Shown here: one piece after another, positions 54,880-64,000 of the stretch
How positions within the stretch are numbered: the stretch's first letter is position 1
Layout of the letters: every line of letters begins with the position of its first letter
NCBI GenBank assembly: GCA_012845835.1
Contig: JABAKD010000002.1
Location: forward strand, 17,135,629-17,199,628
Reading direction: 5' to 3'
DNA length: 64,000 bases
From: Undaria pinnatifida
Taxonomy: Eukaryota > Sar > Phaeophyceae > Laminariales > Alariaceae
The notes under the pieces: model-generated
The model's database searches: none
What the model saw: only the letters and a program-made list of their open reading frames with translations
Told to the model about the DNA's origin: nothing
Program-made: the position numbers and the translations under genes

Positions 54880-56520
54880 AGCGCAATTCGACCAGCTATT
54901 TGCATGACAGGTCACTCAAAAAAGCGATTTTAAGCCTATATCAGGTCGGTGTGCCGAGCAAGCACGCTCAAAATGAGGATGAGAAATACTTGAACAGCAA
55001 CAACAGCACCAAACGTAATATAAATAGACGAATTAGAACGATTTGTATATAGGGTTCAGGGGCACCCGGTTATAAGCACAACTCCAAACAAAAATGGGGT
55101 ATTTTCAAAGCAGAACGACAAATAAATGGAACTAAGACTGGCACAGGTCGAGCGTAATAACCGTGGAAAAACGCCTGAAATGAGGCCAAAACAGTGCGTA
55201 TTTGACTCGCGAAATGGTTGAATAATCATGGAATACTATGCACAACTCCTATCGTTTGTTTTTCGTTTCATTTTTGTTACATGGAATTCTTGCCCGCAAT
55301 ATCACCTCTTGGTCGCTTATTCGACCCCGAAAAAAGAGGCTGAAAATCCCGATTTCATTCGCCTGTTGGGTCAAAGCCTAACTAAAAGCTCGCAATTGTT
55401 TTCGAGGTTTTTGGCATGCTACTCGCTTGTATATGGCAACAATTCAATTCGGAATACTTACCCGCAAAATCATCACCTCTTGGTCGCTTATGCGACCCCG
55501 AAAAAAAGAGGCTGAAAATCTCGATTTCGTTCGCCTATTTTGTCAAGGCCTAACTAACGACCTCGCAAATATTTACGCGGTCGCATTTTGACTAGTTATT
55601 TGCATAATAATAGGTCGTCGCAATTTGGCCAGTTATTTGCATAGTCTAATAGGTCACGCAAAAAAAAATGAGCCTATATCAGGTTGGTGTGCAGACCAAG
55701 CACGCTCAAAATATCAAACACTTGAATAGCACCAAACGCAATATAAACGGACAAATTAGAGCGATCTACTACTGGTGCAATACGCTTTCTTGTGGGCGTA
55801 TGTTGTTCGTCTTGCAGCCTTTCTATTCTTCTTGCATCACATTCTTCACAACTCCTATCGTTGTTTTCCGCTTCATTCTTGTTTCATGGAATTCGTTCCA
55901 TTATCACCTCTTGGTCGCTCATGCGACCCCGAAAAAAGAGGCTGAAAATCCCGATTTCATTCGCCTATTGGGTCAAAGCCTAACTAAAGACCACGCAATT
56001 ATTTACGCGGTCGCAATTTGGCTAGTTATTTGCATAATAGGTCGCGCAAGAAAACGATTTGGAGGCTATATCAGGTTGACGTGCAGACCATGCACGCTCG
56101 AAATGAGAAACACTTGAACAGCACCAAACGCAGTATAACAGGACGATTTAGAGCGATCTACTACTGGTTTATTACGCGTTATAGTGGACGTATGTTGTTC
56201 GTCCTGCAGCCTTTCTAATCTTCTTGCAGCACATTCTTGATACCTCCTTTATGCGACCAAAGAGGCTGAAAATCCCGATTTCATTCGCCTATTGGGTCAA
56301 AACCTAACTAACGACTTTGAAATTATTTACGGGGTCGCATTTTGGCTCGTTATTTGCATAATAGGTCGCACAAAACATTCACCAATTGGTTCGAAGCCTA
56401 ACTAAGCTCGCGATTATTGACGCGGTCGCAATTTGGCTAGATATTTTCATATTACGTCGCGTAAAAAACGATTTTAAGCCTATGTCAGGTTGCCTGGGAG
56501 AGGAGTTTGCAAATGATGTA
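54880..56520 (+). repeat. Tandem ~370-400-bp repeat
   Basis: Recurring blocks: TATATCAGGTTGGTGTGCAG, GCACGCTCAAAAT, GAACAGCACCAAACG, ATCACCTCTTGGTCGCTTAT GCGACCCCGAAAAAAGAGGC, CCCGATTTCATTCGCCTATT and GCGGTCGCAATTTGGCTAGT. Starts fall near 54937, 55670, 56066 and, shortened, 56480, with some blocks in extra copies. Each unit includes GGTCGCTTATGCGACC, a 16-base near-palindrome. Confidence 0.75.
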
Positions 56521-56984
56521 AATTTGGAAATTATGCCATCTAAACTGCCATTTAAAACCCGTTTTCCCGTGCTTTATTCGTTCAAGCTCTGCAGACGTCA
56601 AGCAAAACAAACGCTCGAGATTAAACCGCCGCAAAATTCGAAACTTTAGCAACTACCGTTTGGAAATGATGCTAATTTTGGAAATCATAACGCTCTGCAG
56701 ACGCTGCAGGCGTCAAGATATAACCGAAGGCTCGAGATTATCTCCTTAAAATACAACATTTTTTCAACTTCTCGCTTGTCTCGCTCAGCTCCAATCCGCG
56801 TTTACGTCGAGGTTCAAAACAGATAAGGCAGGGCGAGGGGCGTTGGAGCCGCCCCCGAAGACGGCGCTCAAACGAAGCGATTTGACCGAGAAATTCCAGT
56901 TTCGAGAATCCCACACTGAGGCCGAGACGAAAAAAACTCCTGACCAAATCCCTCTCCCCTCAAAAAAAAGAATCATTATATATA

Positions 56985-57065
56985 TCGGAGTATCACACAC
57001 ACCTTGCAAAGAAGTTTCGACAAAATCTTCGATCTCACAGCTGGAGTGTACTTTTATTATTATTC
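56985..57065 (+). repeat. GAGTATCACACAC family, short copy
   Basis: ATATATCGGAGTATCACACA to GATCTCACAGCTGGAGTGTA; right part only. Confidence 0.7.
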
Positions 57066-57229
57066 GAGCGAAGAAAGTTTCTAATCTACACCTGGACCTC
57101 GCAACATAGGCTCCCGTGAAAAAAATAGTTTGCGTGCGTGTCTTCGACGAAACTTGTTTTTAGTGTGGAATCATTTGATTCTAGACTGCAGGTGGAGGCA
57201 GACCACCACGGAGCAACAAAACACACACA

Positions 57230-57545
57230 GCAGACCACACGGGCGAAAAACAGCAGCACACACCGCTCACACAGCCGGCACATAGCGCTCACACAGCGGG
57301 CAGCACACAGACAACGGGCGCAGCGGGCGACAGCGCTCACACAGGGGGCAGCACACAGACAACGGGCGTAGTGGCCAATAGTTTGCACGTGCGTGTCTTC
57401 GATCGACACACACAGCAGACCACACGGGCAAAAACAGCAGCACACACCGCTCACACAGCCGGCACACAGCGCTCACTCAGCGGGTAGCACACAGACAACA
57501 GGCGCAGCGGGCGGCAATAGTGGCCAGCGGAGAGCGCGCATGGAG
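57230..57545 (+). repeat. Local duplication of CACACAG-rich DNA
   Basis: GTGCGTGTCTTCGAYSRA and CAGCAGACCACACGGGC, AACAGCAGCACACACCGCTC and GGGCAGCACACAGACAACGG occur twice, at 57130-57380 and 57390-57540. GCGCTCACACAG and GGCGCAGCGGGCG words also repeat inside. It is low complexity; frames on both strands are artefacts. Confidence 0.7.
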
Positions 57546-57784
57546 AGTGTGTGCCCGCTAGGGGTGTGTCCGCTGAGTGTATCTACTGCTGTCTCGTGGT
57601 GAGAGTAAGTCATCATGGAGAGACGTCCATTAGGGGCGATTGAACTAAACTCGGTCCGTGCGCCAACGCCAGAAGGGCGACAGCAGACACTATGGCCCGT
57701 GGACGCACACGTCTGACGACAGTTACATCTATCAGCTGTCGCTCGTTTTAACGACAGCTGTTGTATCTTTATAATATATATATA

Positions 57785-57900
57785 TAACTCGTAATGCGCG
57801 CGATCGGAGTATCACACACAGCTGGCACAGATGAGTTTCGACGAAATCTTCGATCTCACAGCTGGAGTGGATTTTCATTTTCTATAATATATATATGCAT
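57785..57900 (+). repeat. GAGTATCACACAC family copy
   Basis: CTCGTAATGCGCGCGATCGG AGTATCACACACAGCTGGCA..GATGAGTTTCGACGAAATC to CAGCTGGAGTGGATTTTCAT. It is followed by (TA)n, as are several other copies. Confidence 0.75.
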
Positions 57901-58284
57901 GTACATTTTTAGGTTTAATTCAAGATCAACACCAAAATTAAAATCTATGATCGGCAGTCTAGATTCGGTGTAGATCGGTCTATAAGAGATAAAGAGTGAT
58001 CATGAGCATCGAAAGAATATCGAGTTCGACACGACGATAAGGAATGCGGATAAACCGAGAAATAATCGATTCCTGGTGCATACGAGTACTGATACGCCGA
58101 ACCACATCATCGCACAGAAGAACACGGTCTACAGCAGTAGTAGTTCGTATAGATCCTGTGTGTGTTGTCTTCACATTAAACCGTCGAATCTACCGAACGA
58201 CACCAGTACACCCAGAGTCCGTGCTGATTCTTCATTCTAGAGATCCTCTCTCTGTAGACTATATACCTGTCGTTATGATACAAT

Positions 58285-58460
58285 ATGTTGTGCAGGATGT
58301 GTTGTGCAGTACGGACCCAACCTGGAAAACACATGCTAGACCATTCAGATAAACCGGCTCTCACCCATCAACATGATCTGTAAGTCATGCAGATCACATA
58401 GATAGGCCAGGGATATATATGTCTTCCCTGAACGTAGACAGATCATGATCGAAATAATGG
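58285..58460. repeat. GATCTGT/ACAGATC dispersed repeat, copy 3
   Basis: TGTTGTGCAGGATGTG, ACACATGCTAGACCATTCAG ATAAACCGGCTCTCACCC, ACATGATCTGTAAGTCATGC and CCAGGGATATATATGTCTTC..ACAGATCATGATCG match the left copy at 5590-5730 in order. Confidence 0.7.
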
Positions 58461-58479
58461 GTGACCGGACAACGCGGAC

Positions 58480-59500
58480 AACGTCTTGTCTTTGTCGCAT
58501 GTTCGGGACAAGCAAACCCCCCAAAACTCCTTGTCATATCCCCGCCCGCACTCTCCGATAAATGGCACGGAAAGCTGTCGACAGAGAGGCACGATCAACG
58601 CAACTTTGTCACATGCCCCTGAGCCGTACCGCAAAATAAAAACGTCGCGCATGGAGCACGGAGGCACGGTCGGGGCTCACCGCCCTCGGCAACCCACGAA
58701 CGTTCGCGGGCAGCAGAGAAACAGTTTGTTGCAGCTCTGATTAAAAAATGGCTTGCATCGGCGGATAGATGCCCAAAAAGCAGCACCGAAAGAGACTCGA
58801 GAACAGCCTCAAGGTGGATTGCGACGCGTGGACGCTATCACGACGCCCTCCCTGTTCGGCTTCACCGGGTAAGCGGGTCGTGTGGTATGGACAAGAAGCT
58901 GCGTTCGAAAGCGTGGACAGCACAAAACAGTACACATGCGCGTGCACATGTTGACAATTCGCATCTCAGTTTTCTGACGACCCAATGCAGGCAACAAAAT
59001 ATTTCGCTGCCAAACGTTTTTGTTTTCACCTGAAGGGCGCAGTCAGCCTGCGCGGGGACGGGGGCGGCACCGGCAGGCCTTGCATAGTAGTCGGGAATTG
59101 ATGCCCTTAGAACATCCGGCACCGTGTTGGTTCGGCCCGGCGAAGTGAAGCCACAATAATAATGCCTGATACCTGTGGGTATCCTTTGATTATCTGTTCA
59201 TTATGGCCACCAGCTTCCAGGAAAAAAAATGATACTGGTATACAATAATACCACGTACCAGATGTGTCTTCGAGCGTCTCACAAAGTTCCGGTGCGCGTT
59301 TTTTACGCTTTTTTCGTGTAGGATACCCGATTGGACATGCCATAACAAGTGCGTTTGACATCGCGATGCAAACGGTTCCTTTCATGACCCCGAATTTGTT
59401 TGTTGCCGCACTATTTTCCTCTCACTGCGCGATGTCAGTGCTTCGAATATTTTTTCTCCGCAACAGCAGTACGAAAGAGCCCGCAACAAACTTTCACTAT
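58480..59500 (+). repeat. Unknown ~1.1-kb repeat, cluster copy 1
   Basis: First of three head-to-tail copies. Blocks in order: TTTGTCACATGCCCC (58606), CGTCGCGCATGGAGC, CGGGCAGCAGAGAAACAGTT, GGTGGATTGCGACG, GCTGCGTTCGAAAG, TTCGCATCTCAGTTTTCTGA, GCTGCCAAACG, CCGGCAGGCCTTGCA, CCTTAGAACATCCGGCACCG, GAGCGTCTCACAAAGTTCCG and CATGACCCCGAATTTG. No long conserved frame is present. Minus-strand frames share CKACR-like and RSSFRDV-like words between copies, but all are short and broken. Confidence 0.8.
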
Positions 59501-59689
59501 TAATAAGGAGGTTGGACACGGCGTCTTGGTATAAAAGGTGCCTTACAGAATCTACGTAGCTACAACCAGCGGACAAAAATATCATCGTAGTGTTGTGTGT
59601 CATCATGTGTCATCATGTGCCTGCTCGCATCTACGCCATGACCGAAAACCAAGCGCCTGTCGCTAGTTCGCGATAGGCGAAACCCCTCA

Positions 59690-60740
59690 TACATATTTCC
59701 ACCGTCGCCGACACTCAGCCAGATAGATCGCACGGATTTTGTTTCTACGGAAAGCCACAGCCAACAAAAAATCGCCACATACATGCCCCAGCGCGAGAAA
59801 AACGTCGCGTATCGAGTGAAAAGGCGGCGCTTGGCTCACAGCCCTCGACAACCGAAAAATTTTCGCAGCTGGTGGTGCGTAGGCAGCAGGAAAACAGTTT
59901 GTGGCTACTCTGATATAAAAGCATGATGCATTGATTAGTCTAGCAATCAATACCCGAAAATCAGCCCGGAAGGAGTCGATAACATAATTGGCTCGAGGTG
60001 GATTGCGACGGCTGACAGCTATGATAACACGATGCCCTCCCCGCACGTCCCGGTCATGTAGACGGGGACGTGTGGGATGGACCCAAGTCGCGGAATAATC
60101 TGTGTTCGAAAGTCAAGACAAGACGGCGGGACTATGCTGCACGTGCAGACAGCACGTACGTATCTTAGTTTTCTGTTGCCCCAAAGCAGGCAACTCATTT
60201 TCCGCTGCCATTCGTTTTGGTTTGCTTGAACGCGACATCCAGGCAGGACGAGGGTGGGGCCGGCACCGGGAGGCCTTGCACGCTCGGTCATTGGTGTCTC
60301 TAAAACATCTGGTACGGTGTTGCTCCGACACGCTGAAGGGAGGCCATATTTTGCCGATTGCCTGGTACCGGGTATCCCTTGATGCTCTATTAATTTTTAC
60401 TCAAAAATAGATGTCAGGTGCCATGTAGTCTATATATGCTCAAAACAAAATAGATGTCAGGTGCCATGTATATCTTCGAGCGTTTCACAAAGTTCCGATT
60501 CGCGATTTTTTCGGTTTCTTTTTTTGGTGCAAGGTGCAAGATGAGATACATCCAGGTACCTGTGGATAACTGCATCTGGCATCGCGATGCAGGTCGATCC
60601 TTTCATGACCCCGAATATCTTTGTTGTCGCTCTCTTTTCCCCTCACCGCGCCTTGCCGGTGCTTCGAAATTATTGTTCGCATCTGCAGAGTACCTGGCGA
60701 AGAGCATACTTACGCGATTTTTTTGCTGAGTTTAATAAAA
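59690..60740 (+). repeat. Unknown ~1.1-kb repeat, cluster copy 2
   Basis: Same order of blocks as the previous copy, offset by about 1,165 bases: GCCACATACATGCCCC, AACGTCGCGTATCGAG, GGCAGCAGGAAAACAGTTTG, GAGGTGGATTGCGACG, TATCTTAGTTTTCTGTTGCC, GAGGCCTTGCACGC, TCTAAAACATCTGGTACGGT, GAGCGTTTCACAAAGTTCCG and CATGACCCCGAATATC. Confidence 0.8.
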
Positions 60741-60949
60741 CGGTGTTGTGGAAAAGTGTAGTTTATACTATTACAGGGTTAACGTACGTAGCTAAAACCA
60801 GCGGAGAAAATCGAGGATTGCTGGGTGGATGCTAGTGTAGTGATAACGTACCATCGTGTATCAGATCGGATTAACGTTGTGACCGAATAACTAATGTATG
60901 TCGCTGACCCACGAAAAGTTAAAACCCAAGTATCTTTTTCATCCGCGTC

Positions 60950-61975
60950 GAAAGTTAAAACCCAATATCTTTATCATCCGCACCGACAGATAAGCCGGGA
61001 AGTTTCCCACGGAGAGATGCGACCGGCGGGCGCAACTGTGTCACATGCTCCGGAACCGTAGCGATTGAAAGCCGCGTATCGAGCGAGGGGGCACGGCCTG
61101 AACCACCTCCCTCGACAATCGAAGAACATCCGCAGGCAGCAGGAAAACACATTGTTGCGGCGCTGATTACGAAATTCTGCACTGGCAGATCGATGCCCGA
61201 AAACCAGTACCGAGAGGAGACTAGAATTGAAAAATGCATCCCGATGAATTGCGACGACTGGCCGCCATGATACCATGATCCCCTTCCTGTACGCCCCCTC
61301 AGTGTGGACGGAGCGTGTGGGATGAGCTTACGTCACGGAAGGAGCTGCGTTCGAAGGCCCGCAGGCAGCAGGAAAACACATTGTTGCGGCGCTGATTACG
61401 AAATTCTGCACTGGCAGATCGATGCCCGAAAACCAGTACCGAGAGGAGACTAGAATTGAAAAATGCATCCCGATGAATTGCGACGACTGGCCGCCATGAT
61501 ACCATGATCCCCTTCCTGTACGCCCCCTCGGTGTGGACGGAGCGTGTGGGATGAGCTTACGTCACGGAAGGAGCTGCGTTCGAAGGCCAAGGCAAGACAA
61601 GACAAGACAATGATTGCAAGAGTGCAGACAGTTCGCATCTCAGTTTTCCGATGACAAAAATACTGTACGAGTCGTAGGCAACTCATCTTTCGCTGCCAAA
61701 CGTTTTGGTTTCACCTGAACGCCACATTTCGGCCGCGCGGGAGTGGGGGCTGCGCCGGCAGGCCTTACAGACTTGGCCATCGGTGCCCCTAGAACATCAG
61801 GCACGGTGATGGTTCGGCACGGCGAAGCGAAGCCACAATGGTGAATGCCTGCTGTGGTATCCTGGTACGATTACATTCTTTGATCTGTCAATTTGCAGTT
61901 TTACCAGACAGAGAGGTACTAAAACATGGTACATTTTTATGTCTCGAGCGTTTCAAAATTTGGTTCCTGTTCGTC
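60950..61975 (+). repeat. Unknown ~1.1-kb repeat, cluster copy 3
   Basis: Third copy, enlarged by a 229-bp tandem duplication (61131-61588) and shortened on the right. GTGTCACATGCTCC, AGCCGCGTATCGAGCG, GGCAGCAGGAAAACACATTG, TTCGCATCTCAGTTTTCCGA, GCTGCCAAACGTTTTGGTTT, CCGGCAGGCCTTACAG and CCTAGAACATCAGGCACGG are present in order. Confidence 0.8.
61131..61588 (+). repeat. Near-perfect 229-bp tandem duplication
   Basis: 61131-61359 and 61360-61588 are the same, from CGCAGGCAGCAGGAAAACAC to GAGCTGCGTTCGAAGGCC. I see one difference (CTCAGTGTGG versus CTCGGTGTGG). It must be recent, or an assembly artefact, as all other repeats nearby are far more diverged. Confidence 0.93.
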
Positions 61976-62281
61976 GACTTCGGCGTTTTCGCTCTAACGT
62001 TTTGTGTTAGGCGTTTGTGACGCGAGCGAACGGTGGCAAAGCCCATGTACTTATATCTACCACACGTGAGTTTGTGTTGTCCTCGAGGTGTACTCGTGCA
62101 TCTAAACAACGTACACAACAGACAGCGAGAGTGGAGATTTGATTGCACAATTTGGGCATCAAGCAGCCAGTCCAACTCTCGGCGGCTAGTGCCATGCCGG
62201 TCGTGTACTGTAACAAAATACCAGGTATATCTGTTTTTTCCCATTTTTTGTTTTTGTATAATTTGCATTTTCCGCAGCAGC

Positions 62282-62390
62282 TATTACGGGGGACCATAGT
62301 AAATAGGACCAAATATTGTTAGTTAAAATAGGGAAATATATTGGTTTTTGTGTGTACCGTAGGTCCTATTTACTATGGTCCCCCGTAATA
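62282..62390. mobile_element. 105-bp palindromic MITE, copy 2
   Basis: Perfect 27-bp terminal inverted repeats (TTACGGGGGACCATAGTAAA TAGGACC) at 62284-62310 and 62362-62388, flanked by TA on both sides. The inner 51 bases match copy 1 at 1403-1507 in reversed orientation (GGTTTTTGTGTGTACCGTAG). The perfect arms suggest recent activity. No transposase is in the window. Confidence 0.88.
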
Positions 62391-62394
62391 CGAA

Positions 62395-62985
62395 TAAGTT
62401 TTCCAATATAATGGCGCCCCATGAAAGACGCCTCACGGAAAGCGTTAAACATCCTGCATCACAGCTGCTGCGGCGCTGCTATAGACTAATGATCTGATCA
62501 GTGAAGAAAGCTTACGTCCAGCCCAAACTTTTAATTAACAGTACATACATGTATAATCTAGTCTAGACTACATCCGTACTCGAAATATAGCATGTATGTA
62601 TGTAGACCCCTCAAACGTACGCCTTGCTGTGTTTGCATCCAACCTTCTTCGAGCTACTATTAATACAGTAACAGCATAGACCTAGACTGCCGGTAGAATT
62701 AATATGCATGCCTTGCTGTGTTCACATCCCGTAAATACATGCCCGGAATTTGGTCATTCTGCAACCCCTAACCCGCACAAAACCACATTGCGGCGTTCGT
62801 GCTGTAATGAACGCGGGGTTCCGTTAGAGGCTGGCATCGATCGGTCGGCATTTATTTGCCAGTAGTGGTGGTTGGCATTGTCGCCGTTTTTTTTTTTGCT
62901 CTTCCCATCTAGACTATAATATCTCTTCGCACGTATAATTTCTCATCGTCCCTCCCTAGACGTAACTCCGATCCAGGCTCTTCTC
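62395..62985. other. No recognised feature
   Basis: AT-rich DNA with short palindromic words such as TAGTCTAGACTA and two similar GCATGCCTTGCTGTGTT blocks at about 62615 and 62705. No gene or named repeat was seen. Confidence 0.5.
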
Positions 62986-62989
62986 CCCC

Positions 62990-63110
62990 CTCCCCCCTAC
63001 GGTACGCGCCTTCATTTTTATCGCAAGAACACTCCAGCAGCAGCTGCTTCTTCCCTCGTCGAGTCTCTTCGAAGAGTGCTTGACCCACGCTATAATCGCG
63101 GCAGTCGGTG
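62990..63110 (-). repeat. SINE body fragment, minus strand
   Basis: Read leftwards: GACTCGACGAGGGAAGAAGC followed by TTGCGATAAAAATGAAGGCG and a GGGGGGAGGGGGGAGAAG stretch, as in the body of the SINE at 18447. The protein-like minus frames here (63160-62909, 63276-62956) run through this repeat. Confidence 0.55.
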
Positions 63111-63324
63111 TCTCCAGAAGAAAAAAATCTTCGTACCGATAGTTGAACCCCTGCCTCCACCCTTTTTTAGTAGTGCTTGGGGTTAACCACTTAACAGAAG
63201 ACCACCGAAGCGACCGGTTCTCAATGTTTATCAACATCGGTGGCGCGAGAACTCGTACGTTATTCAGGGTGACCAATAGTCCTAGACTAGATGGCAGAGT
63301 GATATTTACAACATTAATTAATTT

Positions 63325-63470
63325 ATAAAAAATATTTCAAGGACGTCAGCCGTGAGTTCGACGAATTTCAGGTCAATACTAATCTTTGCAAGCTGCGTTG
63401 TTGGTACTTGTAATATTCTATATGGGTGAGTGGGAGGGGTCCTATTTTTTGTTATTATTAGCCTCGGAGG
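63325..63470 (+). repeat. Dispersed repeat, copy shared with 3607
   Basis: AAAATATTTCAAGGACGTCA, GTGAGTTCGACGAATTTCAG, TTTGCAAGCTGCGTTGTTGG and GGGTGAGTGGGAGGGGTCCT, in the same order as 3607-3755. The rest of the window to 64000 holds nothing I can name. Confidence 0.68.
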
Positions 63471-64000
63471 CGTTTTTCGGATGGAAGCAAGCGTCCGAGT
63501 GAACTGGCAGCGTTATACAAGAAATATTGCCGTGAATGTTTCTACATATCACACGTGTAGGGTATGAAGCTGTGAACGAGACGCCACACTTGCCGTAGGG
63601 CGTTATTTCTAGATATCAACAAATGACACAAAAAAAACGTCCGGAGCGACTCCTTGAAATAAACGTATTACCTGGTACTGGTTCAGAACTACAGTACAGG
63701 CCACCTATATACTATATACGGCCACAATAACATAAGCACTGACCCATGGGCTGGATTTCTTGTTTGAGGGAGTGTGCGGTCTACATACACTAACTTCAGA
63801 ATGGCAGCATACGATTTTGTTGTACCTGATACACGTTTTTTCATCACCACGTTTATTACTACGTGCCCCGTGCCTGGTACTCTGTATGCGAACGATAACA
63901 TCACGAAATGGGTCGATAGCTGTGTTGGTGTTCTCGGAGGATGTCAAAGGAGTTCTTTATGCCTGCAAGGCCGGGAGGACTCGGGGCAGTTTTTTTCGCG

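Noticed and set aside
62909-63276. Protein-like minus-strand frames (83 and 106 codons)
   Set aside because: They run through a fragment of the SINE body (GACGAGGGAAGAA..GCGATAAAAATGAAGG).

Overview
The window looks like nuclear DNA from a photosynthetic stramenopile, most probably a brown alga or close relative. I infer this from long repeat-filled introns, an N-terminal signal peptide followed by a Phe-led transit-like region typical of heterokont plastid proteins, and an algal-type LINE fragment. No bacterial operons, plastid genes or rRNA genes are visible. The species cannot be named from sequence alone.

Four real protein genes can be assembled across introns, and in each the reading phase is kept at every junction. 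(1) Plus strand, 2722-7544: the 3' end of a large ARF guanine-nucleotide exchange factor of the GBF1/GNOM type (four exons; the Sec7 domain lies off the left edge). (2) Minus strand, 17058-12624: a complete four-exon gene for a 197-residue plastid-targeted membrane protein resembling the DUF3119 family. (3) Plus strand, 27385-33935: ENY2/SUS1, the small SAGA/TREX-2 subunit, split by a 6,253-bp intron; the start exon was not found. (4) Minus strand, 48275-40317: an eight-exon, about 792-residue protein kinase with a long acidic N-terminal region; two of its seven introns have GC-AG ends.

The rest is mostly repeats. 1-2700: a degenerate antisense LINE carrying a 105-bp palindromic MITE. 7545-12600, 17060-27380 and 33940-40310: intergenic DNA with several MITE-like families, a tRNA-headed SINE family, minisatellites and duplicated segments. 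48.3-64 kb: no firm gene, but an unidentified open frame with an internal 231-bp duplication, an imperfect hairpin made from a coiled-coil coding fragment, tandem arrays at 53.8-56.5 kb, and three adjacent copies of a roughly 1.1-kb unknown repeat at 58.5-62 kb (a fourth lies at 51.9 kb).

The most interesting theme is the meeting of repeats and splicing. The GBF1/GNOM gene has a 600-bp (TTACC)n tract running into a 3' splice site. A kinase intron holds a 19-bp minisatellite whose every unit resembles a 3' splice site on the gene strand. ENY2 has its exon end plus 5' splice site copied several times just downstream in the intron. The four genes have unrelated jobs (vesicle traffic, plastid, transcription/mRNA export, signalling) and show no common regulation.
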